Source: Ridgeia piscesae
Taxonomy: Eukaryota; Annelida; Polychaeta; Sabellida; Siboglinidae
Direction: 5' to 3'
DNA length: 64,000 bases
Assembly (NCBI GenBank): GCA_025642075.2
Contig: JAODUO010000143.1
Coordinates: forward strand, 457,501-521,500
The notes under the pieces were generated by a model. That model made no database searches. It was not told the origin of the DNA and saw only the letters and a list, made by a program, of their open reading frames with translations. The position numbers and the translations under genes were made by a program. Below are positions 1 through 11,400 of this stretch, in pieces. Position 1 is the stretch's first letter. The number at the start of each line of letters is the position of its first letter.

Positions 1-365
1 GATCGCATGCATGTGGTGTTTGACTTGTTCATTATTGACACACCATTATATGTGCCAAAGACTGCTACATGCAACAAACACTCTGAATATTGCAGTCTTG
101 TCTGAGCAAACAGCCTGCACACTGAGACATTTATATCATTGTGGCAACAGTGCTTGCGTTTCCATTGACCCATCTAAGGTCATTGCAGCACGTACTGTTC
201 TGTGAAGATATTCCATGTTATACAAGTAATTAATCTTTCACTGTAGCATAATGTGTGATTAAAACATTGTCTCCTGCAACTCAGGGTTCACAGACCAGCT
301 GTATTACACTCATTTCTCTAAATGAACTCTGCCAGATGAACTCAGAAGGCAAGTCAGGCACTTAC

Positions 366-625
366 ACAGTGCAGTGTCCTGTCCTTAGTTCGGCCCAAAG
401 TGCTACACCTGTTCACTCAAACACCATCTCAACTTCTCTTGGGAACATTCATCAACACTGCAAAATTAATACGCAAAGACCGTTAATACACAAAGAAGTT
501 CAAATATCCTCCATTGTCTATAGCCAGGTATTCATTCATACAGCTGGACAAACGGGAGCAAAAGTTTGACACTGCAGTGCAGGATTCGAACCCAGGTTCC
601 TTACACACCGGGGGCGCTGCAGCTG
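366..625 (-). mobile_element. tRNA-derived SINE, partial copy
   Basis: Shares blocks with copies at 12.3, 14.5, 15.1 and 41.6-42.2 kb: CCTGTTCA-TCAAACACCATCTCA, TATAGCCAGGTA-TCATTC, and the B-box-like GGTTCGAAT read on the minus strand. The tRNA-like head is mostly lost. Confidence 0.65.
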
Positions 626-1221
626 ATTACATCGGTGTCTGCAGTAGTACACCTGGCTGATTTTAAGCTCATCCAATGAAATCGCCCATGAGGAGTATGG
701 TTGGCCTCCGGTCATGTGACATCATTTTCAGCCACCCACTGTTCGTTTTACATGCAGCGTTTGGGATAGAGGCAAACATTAAAAATACACTAAACAGTTC
801 AGCTGCTTGTGCAATTGGGTGGACGTATCATTACACTGGAGTTCCCAGGAAATATTTATCCATCTTCAAACTGGGGTGGGTAATTTTGCTGTTCTCACAG
901 GTAATTTTACTCGGCTGACTCCCACACTTTGCCCAGGGATCCACCAGAGCTAGGGTTGATTGGCAAACAACCCTGGCTCACAAGGACTGATGGAGTCGAT
1001 TGGTCGTGCCACTCCATCCACAGACAGCATTATTTCAATCTGGTTAAATCCCTGTTTGGCAAATTGAATATTAAGTTTGAAAAAAATGAATTTTGAATCT
1101 AGTGTAACATTGGTGAAAATAAAACTATATATTTGGGGAATCAACAGACGATGTTAGCTTTAGAGATGGCTGTCACAGTGCCAGAGCTGCTAGAAGGGGA
1201 TGTATCCTTATAAGGTGATGT

Positions 1222-1535
1222 AAGCCTAAAGCGAGGGTGCCAGCTCCTAGATTTTATTTTTTCATTTAGTATTACGTTCTTATGACTACAACCTGCATGT
1301 TGAAGGTTCACTGCCTGCCAATCTGGGTTTAGTTACTTTATTAAACTCGGAACAATGTTCACAATTTGAAAGATTTTACTTGCAACACGTTCAAATGGTA
1401 AACAAATACCCAGTTTCAAAACATAATTGATTGGCAATAATCCCAAGGCGAGCAGAATTAACTGCAAAACCCTTTGCTGTGTAACTTTCCCACGTTCTAG
1501 ACAGCAGACTTCCTATCACAAATTGCTACTTGGCT
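1222..1535 (+). repeat. Dispersed element, copy 1
   Basis: Shares ordered blocks with copies at 26870-27150 and, inverted, 49200-49545: CTCCTAGATTTTA, TGCATGTTGAAGGTT, CAGTTTCAAAAC, TTCTAGACAGCAGACTTCCT. Class unknown; no coding capacity seen. Confidence 0.7.
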
Positions 1536-1740
1536 GGGTAGAGGAGCTGGAACCCTCCTTTTTAACAGAAAACATTCTGTAAGTTATCTACACAAGCAAT
1601 TGAAACAGATAAAGACATCGCTGACAACTTGGAGTGTATTTATTCAATAGACACACATCATCTGTCACTCCCACTACAGGCTATGGCTGCTCAGTGGACA
1701 TTCATAAAGTCACACATTGACAATAAGTCACATTCCTTCT

Positions 1741-2330
1741 GATAGCATAAAGTCACACTAATGTCAAGCAAAACAGTCCACTTGACAGCTCCGTGTGTAT
1801 GCGTGAAGTCACACTAAAGTCAAGTGATAGTTCACTTGACAGCTCACATTTTACGCAGTCACACTGATGTCAAGCAACAGTCCACTTGACAGCTCAGTGT
1901 GTATACATAAAGTCACACCAATGTCAAGCAACAGTCCACTTGACAGGTCAGTGTGTATGCATAAAGTCACACCAATGTCAAGCAACAGTTCACTTGACAG
2001 TTCAGTGTGTATGCATAAAGTCACACCAATGTCAAGCAACAGTCCACTTGACAGGTCAGTGTGTATACATAAAGTCACACCAATGTCAAGCAACAGTCCA
2101 CTTGACAGGTCAGTGTGTATACATAAAGTCACACCAATGTCAAGCAACAGTCCACTTGACAGGTCAGTGTGTATGCATAAAGTCACACATTGACAATAAG
2201 TCACATTCCTTCTGGTAGCATAAAGTCACACTAATGTCAAGCAAAAAGTCCACTTGACAGGTCAGTGTGTACACATAAAGTCACATTAACATCAAGCGAC
2301 AGTTCACTTCACAACTCAACGGCAATGAGA
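1741..2330. repeat. 54-bp minisatellite
   Basis: Unit of about 54 bases (GTCAAGCAACAGTCCACTTG, then ACAGGTCAGTGTGTA-CATAAA). Roughly six well-preserved central copies with degenerate copies on both sides. Confidence 0.9.
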
Positions 2331-2463
2331 ACATGCACAAAACAATGTTAAGTCACATTCCATCTAATAGCTCAGGACATACACAGTCATATACGTAAAC
2401 ACCCAAGTCACATTTGATGATGGCTCAGTGTGTACAGGTGCTACATATCCACTCTCTCACAGC

Positions 2464-2569
2464 TTAGGGGCTTTGTAAATATAAAACAGTTAAAAAATTA
2501 AAAACCGTTTAAATCCAGTAATCCAAAATATTTGGATTACTGGATTTTGTATACTTACAAAACCCCTTA
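2464..2569. mobile_element. Small palindromic MITE
   Basis: About 106 bases with inverted ends (TTAGGGGCTTTGTAAATATA against TAAGGGGTTTTGTAAGTATA on the other strand) and a perfect internal palindrome around ATCCAGTAATCCAAAATATT. It could fold into a single hairpin. Confidence 0.65.
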
Positions 2570-2809
2570 GAGTAGGATATCCTTAAGTCTCACAATTGTA
2601 CAAGTGACAGATGGCACAGAGCCCACAATGGCGGGAAACATGAATCAATAACAATCATAAAATATACAGTGTAAAGTGTGAAAATTTAAATGTTGCTATT
2701 CATATAAATGTATAAAGTTATATGAATACCTAATCATCTGACACAATCATCTATGCAAGTGTATATTAGAAGCCAGTAGATCTATGAATTCATTATAAGT
2801 ACAAAGTAA

Positions 2810-3070
2810 CTTGGTAGTAGATAGTAGTACATTCATGTGATAGATTCGTGTAATAAGTACTTTCACAGGGTAGTACCTTTGTAACAAGTACACTCGCATG
2901 GTAGTAACTTGGTAGTAGTACATTCATGTGCTAGTATCCATATAGTAAGTACTTTCACAAGATAGTACCTTTGTAACTAGTACATTCATGTGGTAAAAGT
3001 CCTTGTAATAAGCATATTCATAGGGAGTACCCTTCTAGCAAGTACATTCACGTGATAGCAATCTTGTAAG
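2810..3070. repeat. Degenerate tandem repeat
   Basis: Recurring AGTACATTCATGTG, TAGTACCTTTGTAA and AGTACTTTCACA motifs at irregular spacing of about 60-80 bases. Confidence 0.6.
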
Positions 3071-3169
3071 AAGTACACACACACACATACAGGGTAAAAC
3101 CCTTGGTCCATTGGGGCTAAACTGCCAGACACCCTGTACAAGATAACAACAGATATGTAATAGAAGTAG

Positions 3170-3540
3170 TCGCTTTCATTTAGATGACAGAATAGTCAAA
3201 TGTATTGACACATGACACTTCGATACAGTAACCCAAAGTACTGACACATGAGTGACATGACACTTTGTGACAAAAGAGCCCAAGGTATTGACACACGACA
3301 CTTGGTGACACAAGAGCCCAACATATTGATTGACACATGACACTTTGTGACACAAGAGCCCAATGTATTGATGGACACATGACACTTTGTGACACAAGAG
3401 CCCAATGTATTGATTGACACATGACACTTTGTGACACAAGAGTCTAAAGTATTGATTAACACATATGACACTTTGTGACATAAGAGCCCAATATATTGAT
3501 TGACACACTGTCGACACCCTGTGACACAAGTGTGGCATCT
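3170..3540. repeat. 42-bp minisatellite
   Basis: Unit GACACATGACACTTTGTGAC followed by ACAAGAGCCCAA-GTATTGATT; about eight copies, degenerate at both ends. Confidence 0.9.
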
Positions 3541-3599
3541 GTCATCTATGGAATGTACATGTCATGGAGCAGACACTATGTGCCTCCTCAGTGAACACA

Positions 3600-3990
3600 A
3601 CTTCTGGCGGCTCAATGTGTCCACAACATGACACAAAGTAGAGACTAGCGCACAGGAATGAACATGACTGTGTGAGATGACGTCTGCACTGTGACGTGAC
3701 CATAGCACTGTGACGTCACCATAGCACTGTCACCATAGCAGTGTGATGCGTGACCACTGTTTAACCACAATACTGACATGACCACTCCACTGCACTGCAG
3801 CATTACCACTTCAGTCACATGACCACGCCGCCATCACATGACCTGTGCAATGTGACATGACCACTGCACTATGAGGCTGTGACATGACCGCTTCCCTTTA
3901 ACGTGACGTACACAATGACCACTGCACTGCGAGTCAAAATATATTGAGCAGACGTCACCCACTGACCAGTGACACACAACTGACCACACT
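3600..3990. repeat. Degenerate GTGACATGACCACTG repeats
   Basis: Many irregular copies of short GACATGACCACTG-type motifs between the KLHL tail stop and the 42-bp array. Probably 3' UTR or just downstream of the KLHL transcript. Confidence 0.5.
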
Positions 3991-3997
3991 AAGCACC

Positions 3998-5359
3998 TCA
4001 AATGTCTGCGATGACCTCGCAGGTGACCACCTCGTTGGTAGGGGACAACACCCTGGGGGGTGTCTGACACCGGTGCTGCTTGTCTAGTCCGGGAGACTGG
4101 ACGCTGGCGCTGACCGCTTTGTGCTTCTTCTGTCCAATCACCTCACCGCTGTGCGTACGCCGGCCTGGCCGCCAAATGGCGCTGAAGACGTCAAGCGGAC
4201 TGGACATTGACCGGGCATGGTCCGGCAACTGACCAGTCTTCTGTGAACACTTGCTGTGTGAACCGCAGCCGCACTCGGTGGACACTCGACTTCTGACCGC
4301 GATCTCGGGACTGGACGACAGCGACTTGACCCCAGGCGAACTGTGGCCGCTGTCACTGCGACTCTTCCTCATGCTGCTGGTCAGTCCAGTGACCGGTGAG
4401 TGGCCAGATTTGACCGGTGCCGGACCGCTGTAGACGTGACTGCGCGGCCGCTCCAGCTCCCAGTAGATGGGTGATGTACGGCCGGAGCAACCGCGGCTGT
4501 GGAGGTCATCTGACGATGATGACACAAACAGACACTGGCGTCTCGCCGCAAGCACCGACGGTGACGTGATGAGTGGAGGAGTGGGGGGAGACACCCTCGA
4601 TGTGGCACTAGTTGGTGACACCCTCGATACGGCACTAGTTGGTGACACCCTCGATACGGCACTAGGGTGACACTGTGGTGACACTGGTCGCGTCGCGGCG
4701 TCATTGGGCATATGGAATGTTGGTGACGAGTGCCCTGACAGCAGTGACAGTCGCGGTGTCCATGGCGGCGATTCGTCCAGTCTGGTTGGACATGACCCCT
4801 TAGTGATACGGTCACACAGTGGACTGTCAACCATCTCTCTGTCTATCATATGCCATGACCGTGACGGCTGGACCGCGACCGTGCTTCTGACACCGTCCGC
4901 ACACGCAGACTGTGGACGCCCCCTATTGGCCATGTCCAGAACTGCTGCCGGAACGCTGCTTACTGACATCGAGTCGACGCACGGCACATACCTCGCGGTG
5001 AGTGGCAGCTGAGGCGTGCTGCCACCTGGCGATGACAAAATGTACTTTGAGTTCGAGCGATGGCTTAAATTCGGACAACTGTCGCGGACAATAGGATCCC
5101 TCCGTCCCGCGACACACGCGTCCAAACTGCAACCACCAGGTGAAGCTGTCAGTCGCTGCGCCCCGCACTTGGTGCATGTCTTCTTCGCGTTGACGCGGAT
5201 TGTCACATCGGTGCTCGTGCTCCGCGTGCAGAACGACTTGTGCGACAAAGGTCGCATCAACACGTCGCACGGACATGGCGCCACGAACCAGCCAGTGTCG
5301 AGGATGTAGCGCCGCTCGGCGTCGGAGCACCCGCTCATCGCCAGGTGGGGCTCCAGTAG
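3998..5359 (-). CDS. In-frame 453-codon extension behind the KLHL stop (readthrough tail or separate ORF)
   Basis: The codon after the KLHL UGA opens a 453-codon reading frame in the same frame as KLHL, ending with TGA at 3998-4000. It is GC-rich with a high share of G/C at third codon positions, unlike the AT-rich flanks, which argues for coding. The first part carries CPCDVL and TCTKCG cysteine motifs. The rest is Ser/Pro-rich with three RVSP repeats (around SAVSRVSPTS), many SP/TP sites and a basic-serine stretch (RKSRSDSGHSSPG). The first ATG (MSGCSDAERR) is at 5338, only 21 bases past the stop. I recognise no domain. Three readings are possible: readthrough C-terminal domain (protein about 1024 aa), an independent ORF reached by reinitiation or another transcript, or a long open 3' UTR. 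Confidence 0.62.
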   Translation of the reverse strand, partial: LLEPHLAMSGCSDAERRYILDTGWFVAPCPCDVLMRPLSHKSFCTRSTSTDVTIRVNAKKTCTKCGAQRLTASPGGCSLDACVAGRRDPIVRDSCPNLSHRSNSKYILSSPGGSTPQLPLTARYVPCVDSMSVSSVPAAVLDMANRGRPQSACADGVRSTVAVQPSRSWHMIDREMVDSPLCDRITKGSCPTRLDESPPWTPRLSLLSGHSSPTFHMPNDAATRPVSPQCHPSAVSRVSPTSAVSRVSPTSATSRVSPPTPPLITSPSVLAARRQCLFVSSSSDDLHSRGCSGRTSPIYWELERPRSHVYSGPAPVKSGHSPVTGLTSSMRKSRSDSGHSSPGVKSLSSSPEIAVRSRVSTECGCGSHSKCSQKTGQLPDHARSMSSPLDVFSAIWRPGRRTHSGEVIGQKKHKAVSASVQSPGLDKQHRCQTPPRVLSPTNEVVTCEVIADI

Positions 5360-5365
5360 TCAGCT
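5360..5365 (-). promoter_or_regulatory. Candidate stop-codon readthrough signal (UGA CUA)
   Basis: The KLHL stop is UGA followed directly by CUA, the core of the readthrough context known from several animal genes (strongest form UGA-CUA-G; here the next base is C). It precedes 453 in-frame sense codons. Function is inferred. Confidence 0.55.
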
Positions 5366-5419
5366 GTTTGGCAGCTGGACGACACTCGCGCCAGCGCGTC
5401 CGGTGCCCAGTGGCGCTAC
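5360..5419 (-). CDS. KLHL5: KLHL exon 9: closing Kelch strand and first stop (UGA)
   Basis: Acceptor GCTGTTGTAG, then [19 protein letters not shown] and TGA. This matches the vertebrate KLHL4/5 ending VAPLCLGRAGACVV almost position by position, so the join to exon 8 (TQ-VAPL) is secure even though it needs a GC-AG intron. The stop is TGA CTA, followed by a long in-frame open region. Confidence 0.9.
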   Translation of the reverse strand, partial: VAPLGTGRAGASVVQLPNS

Positions 5420-8400
5420 CTACAACAGCGGTACACGAAATAACGAAATGTTACTTTATACCGAGACTGTCCGTCGTGTTTTAATACAAAGTTAGTAACA
5501 CTTTATTTGTAACACTAGAACAACACACTGATGGTGTCATGCCTGCCAGTTTGTTTTTAATAAGCCCAAAATAATGTTTGTTAGTTGAACGCGGTGTCGG
5601 TGAAATGTTACAACTGTAAACAGGGGATGATTCCGGATAACTGGACAACTGTCCTCTAGATAACTGGACAACTGTCCTCTAGATAACTGGACAACTGTCC
5701 TCTAGATAACTGGACAACTGTCCTCTACCTGCTGCAGCCTCTAGACACAACAACTGGTGTCTTAGTCTTATTAACCCAACTCTCGCCCGGCTGCATAACT
5801 TCACCGAGAAGATAGTCGGCTTTTGAATGTTATCCATGCTAAAAGCTGCTGCCACCTCATGGAGCCTGGGTAATCGAGGCTAATCCTGCCATAATTCATG
5901 CTTCATAAACACCTGCAATTTTTTATTTATTTAAATTTTTGTGTTAAAATAACTGTTGAATACTTTATTTCATAGTTGGCATGAGAGCCAATCAGTGTTT
6001 CTACCCTATTCTTGGCCGAGCATTAATAACAAACTGTATTGGCATCCAGTGTAGGTCTCTGTTAAGTAGTCTGCATTGCCTTTAAAAAATGGCCACAATA
6101 AAACAACATAAAAGTATTAAAGAATTATGTTTACATAAATAAAACATCATGATGTAAATGTAGATTCAGCCTGAGATAATTTATTTTAATCGTAATGATA
6201 ATGAATCTAAAATATTAATATTACTATAAAATATTAATAAATAAAGTGTAAAACAAAATAAATTACACTAATTGTTAAATTAAATCAAACTAACATATCA
6301 TAATTAATAAAGTGAGTGACTAAGACTGTAAAACTAAATAAATTAAATGTTAATTAAATTAAACTAATATATCATAATTAATAAAATGCGTGACCAAGAT
6401 AGTAAAATTGTAAACCAAAATAAATTAAATATTAAATAAAATAAAACTAATACACATAATAACATATTATTGAATAAATAATTACAATAAATAACAGTAA
6501 AATAAATATTATGATGGTGACAGTAAGCTACATATATAACAAGACATTATTATCATACTTTATTTACCACAACAATTGTTTTATTTATAATAATACACTG
6601 ATGTTTACACAGCATTTGTATCCAATTTTTGTATTTATTATATTTATATTTATTATTTAAATTTATAAAAAAATTCTATTTATATTGTAGTTCTAATGAA
6701 GTAACATGTAAAGTGCTGTGAACACTGTGGATGTAAGTGCTGAATAAAATAAGGATTATCCTTCTACACGTGCCTGTGTCCACTCATTGGTCTGTGCGTC
6801 GTAACATTCCACCTCCCTAAGGTACTGCTGCCCGTCGTAGCCCCCCACAGCGTACAGCTTCTCTCCCAGCAGACACACACCCACAGCATCCCGGGGCTTG
6901 CTGATGGGAGCCACCAGGGTCCATGTGTCAGTTTTAGGGTCATATCTGCCAAAAAAGAAAGTGTCAGTGTTAGGGTCATGCCTGAAGCACACAAACATAA
7001 TAGGGTCCATGTGTCAGTCTTAGGGTCACAACTGAAGCACACAAACATAATAGGGTCCATGTGTCAGTCTTAGGGTCACAACTGAAGCACACAAACATAA
7101 TAGGGTCCATGTGTCAGTGTTAGGGTCACAACTGAAGCACACAAAGATAATAGGGTCCATGTGTCAGTCTTAGGGTCACAACTGAAGCACACAAAGATAA
7201 TAGGGTCCATGTGTCAGTCTTAGGGTCACAACTGAAGCACACAAAGATAATAGGGTCCATGTGTCAGTCTTAGGGTCACAACTGAAGCACACAAAGATAA
7301 TAGGGTCCATGTGTCAGTCTTAGGGTCATGCCTGAAGCACACAAACATAATAGGGTCCATGTGTCAGTCTTAGGGTCACAACTGAAGCACACAAAGATAA
7401 TAGGGTCCATGTGTCAGTCTTAGGGTCATGCCTGAAGCACACAAACATTATAGGGTCCATGTGTCAGTCTTAGGGTCACAACTGAAGCACACAAACATAA
7501 TAGGGTCCATGTGTCAGTCTTAGGGTCACAACTGAAGCACACAAACATAATAGGGTCCATGTGTCAGTCTTAGGGTCATGCCTGAAGCACACAAACATAA
7601 TAGGGTCCATGTGTCAGTCTTAGGGTCACAACTGAAGCACACAAACATAATAGGGTCCATGTGTCAGTCTTAGGGTCACAACTGAAGCACACAAACATAA
7701 TAGGGTCCATGTGTCAGTCTTAGGGTCACAACTGAAGCACACCAATGTAATAGGGTCCATATGTCAGTCTTAGGGTCACAACTGAAGCACACCAATGTAA
7801 TAGGGTCCATATGTCAGTCTTAGGGTCATGCCTGAAGCACACAAACATAATAGGGTCCATGTGTCAGTCTTAGGGTCACAACTGAAGCACACAAACATAA
7901 TAGGGTCCATGTGTCAGTCTTAGGGTCACAACTGAAGCACACAAAGATAATAGGGTCCATGTGTCAGTCTTAGGGTCATGCCTGAAGCACACAAAGATAA
8001 TAGGGTCCATGTGTCAGTCTTAGGGTCACAACTGAAGCACACAAACATAATAGGGTCCATGTGTCAGTCTTAGGGTCACAACTGAAGCACACAAACATAA
8101 TAGGGTCCATGTGTCAGTCTTAGGGTCACAACTGAAGCACACAAACATAATAGGGTCCATGTGTCAGTCTTAGGGTCACAACTGAAGCACACAAAGATAA
8201 TAGGGTCCATGTGTCAGTCTTAGGGTCACAACTGAAGCACACAAACATAATAGGGTCCATGTGTCAGTCTTAGGGTCACAACTGAAGCACACAAATGTAA
8301 TAGGGTCCATGTGTCAGTCTTAGGGTCACAACTGAAGCACACACATGTAATAGGGTCCATGTGTCAGTCTTAGGGTCACAACTGAAGCACACAAATGTAA

Positions 8401-11400
8401 TAGGGTCCATATGTCAGTCTTAGGGTCACAACTGAAGCACACAAACATAATAGGGTCCATGTGTCAGTCTTAGGGTCACAACTGAAGCACACAAATGTAA
8501 TAGGGTCCATATGTCAGTCTTAGGGTCACAACTGAAGCACACAAACATAATAGGGTCCACGTGTCAGTCTTAGCGTCACAACTGAAGCACACAAACATAA
8601 TACGGCCCACGTGTCAGTCTTAGGGTAGCACATGAACACAATAGGATCCACGTGTTTGTAGATGATACACCCATGGTTGACATAAACACAAATACAGCCG
8701 ACATGTCAGTCAATGACGCCAGTCAATGACATTAGTGGATGACACTCCACAAATGTAGCTGACACAGCAATCGATGACACAACAGTAGATGACACTAACA
8801 CAAATACAGACGACACGTCAGTTGCTGACATGTTAATGACTGACACAAACACAGCCGACATAGCAACCGATGACAAATTAATGGATGTCACTAACACAAA
8901 CACAATTGACATGCCACCAGATGATGCCTTGGTATATGGCAATTTGACATGACACATTCAGCTGACACTGTAAACACAAGTAGTCAATACTCTCCAGTCC
9001 TCACCTCTCGACACAGTCAAATCTGCTGGACGCGGGATTGCTGGCTGGAGCGTCATGGCCGCCGATCGTGTACAGGAAGCCGTTGCAAGTGGTGACACCT
9101 ACTCCTCCACGACGCTTCGTCATTGACGCACACAGTGACCACTTGTTGGTGTGAGGGTCAAAGCACTCGACTGACCTCAGACATGAGCTGCCGTCTCGAC
9201 CCCCGACAGCATACAGCCTAAATGGACACAAAAGTCATTGACCTCTTTCAAACATTGTATATGCTAACTTGTAGTATTGTGTTTACATTTGATTGTTTGT
9301 CTTGTGTTTATTGTTGACAATGTTTCAAATAAACTGTCATTCACAATGAAGTTTATTTATTGATTTTATTGTAACATGTTTTTAAAATATGTACCTTTCT
9401 TTACTTGTATAATTTGTACATGTATTTATTATTACATTTTCAGTATTTTAGTTTAAAAAGAATGAATTATATTGCAAGCCCATGTGAGTGTTTCAGTTAT
9501 GTGCATATCTTATCAGACAGAGACAGAGATCAAGTGATAAAGCGAAAGAAGGAGGTAATGAGAGATCAAGTGACAAAGTGAAAGAAGGAGGGAATGAGAG
9601 CGAGTGACAAAGCGAAAGAAGGAGGGGATGAGAGAGCAAGTGACAAAGCGAAAGAAGGAGGGAATGAGAGCGAGTGACAAAGCGAAAGAAGGAGGGAATG
9701 AGAGCGAGTGACAAAGTGAAAGAAGGAGGGGATGAGAGCGAGTGACAAAGTGAAAGAAGGAGGGGATGAGAGCGAGTGACAAAGTGAAAGAAGGAGGGAA
9801 TGAGAGCGAGTGACAAAGTGAAAGAAGGAGGGGATGAGAGCGAGTGACAAAGTGAAAGAAGGAGGGAATGAGAGCGAGTGACAAAGTGAAAGAAGGAGGG
9901 GATGAGAGCGAGTGACAAAGTGAAAGAAGGAGGGGATGAGAGCGAGTGACAAAGTGAAAGAAGGAGGGAATGAGAGCGAGTGACAAAGTGAAAGAAGGAT
10001 GGAATGAGAGCGAGTGACAAAGTGAAAGAAGGATGGAATGAGAGCGAGTGACAAAGTGAAAGAAAGAGGGGATGAGAGCGAGTGACAAAGTGAAAGAAGG
10101 AGGGGATGAGAGTGAGTGACAAAGTGAAAGAAGGATGGAATGAGAGCGAGTGACAAAGTGAAAGAAGGAGGGGATGAGAGCGAGTGACAAAGTGAAAGAA
10201 GGAGGGAATGAGAGCGAGTGACAAAGTGAAAGAAAGAGGGGATGAGAGCGAGTGACAAAGTGAAAGAACGAGGGAATGAGAGCGAGTGACAAAGATACCG
10301 ACAGAGAGTGTGAGAAAGTGAGAGACAGGGACAGGGAGAGAAGATAGAGAGAGAGGGACAGGGAGAGAAGATAGAGAGAGAGAGATAGCAGGAGACAGGG
10401 AGTGAGAGACAGGGAGTGAGAGACAGGGAGTGAGAGACAGGGAGTGAGAGACAGGGAGTGAGAGACAGGGAGTGAGAGACAGGGAGTGAGAGACAGGGAG
10501 TGAGAGACAGGGAGTGAGAGACAGGGAGTGAGAGACAGGGAGTGAGAGACAGGGAGTGAGAGACAGGGAGTGAGAGACAGGGAGTGAGAGACAGGGAGTG
10601 AGAGACAGGGAGTGAGAGATGGCTCATGGAGAAGTGAGGTGTTGTCGAGAGATGGACTGTGACTAGGATGAGACTGGACTGACTTGTTGGAGAGAATGGC
10701 AACTCCAACCGTGCTCCGGGCTGTCGTCATCGGAGCCACAAAGCTCCACTGGTGTGCCTGTGGGTCCCACCGCTCCACTGTGTTCAAGTAGGACCAACCG
10801 TCATGGCCGCCCACCGCATACATGGGACCCTCCAACACAGCAACCCCTGCAACACAACAACACAACATGTAGGGCCTTCCAACACAGCAACACATTGTGT
10901 AGGGCCCTCCAACACAGCAACCCCTGCAACACGAAAACACACAATGTGTAGGGCCTTCCAACACAGCAACATATTGTGTAGGGCCCTCCAACACAGCAAC
11001 CCGTGCAACACAACAACACAATGTGTAGGGCCTTCCAACACAGCAACACATTGTGTAGGGCCCTCCAACACAGCAACCCCTGCAACACGAAAACACACAA
11101 TGTGTAGGGCCTTCCAACACAGCAACATATTGTGTAGGGCCCTCCAACACAGCAACCCCTGCAACACGACAACACAATGTGTAGGGTCTTCCAACACAGC
11201 AACCCACGCAACACAACAACACAATGTGTAGGGCCCTCCAGCACAGCAACACATTGTGTAGGGCCCTCCAACACAGCAACCCCTGCAACACAACAACACA
11301 ATGTGTAGGGCCCTCCAACACAGCAACCCCTGCAACACAACAACACAATGTGTAGGGCCCTCCAACACAGCAACCCCTGCAACACAACAACACAATGTGT

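Larger units (their letters stand above)
1..1740. other. Non-coding, with SINE and dispersed-repeat remains
   Basis: No supported gene; open frames are short and lack family features. Contains a 5'-truncated SINE-like copy (about 366-625) and one copy of a dispersed element (about 1222-1535). Confidence 0.7.

Noticed and set aside
4381..5330. Other open frames of 97-149 codons overlapping the KLHL extension on both strands
   Set aside because: Expected in GC-rich DNA; shorter than the 453-codon frame and out of phase with the KLHL exons.
5360..5362. UGA as selenocysteine codon
   Set aside because: KLHL proteins are not known selenoproteins, the position is the normal family terminus, and I saw no convincing SECIS-like structure by eye.
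6756..6773. ARVEG plus stop as the true KLHL C-terminus
   Set aside because: It would lose the conserved VAPL-GRAG-VV closing strand, which is present in frame at 5419-5360. Kept only as a possible retained-intron form.
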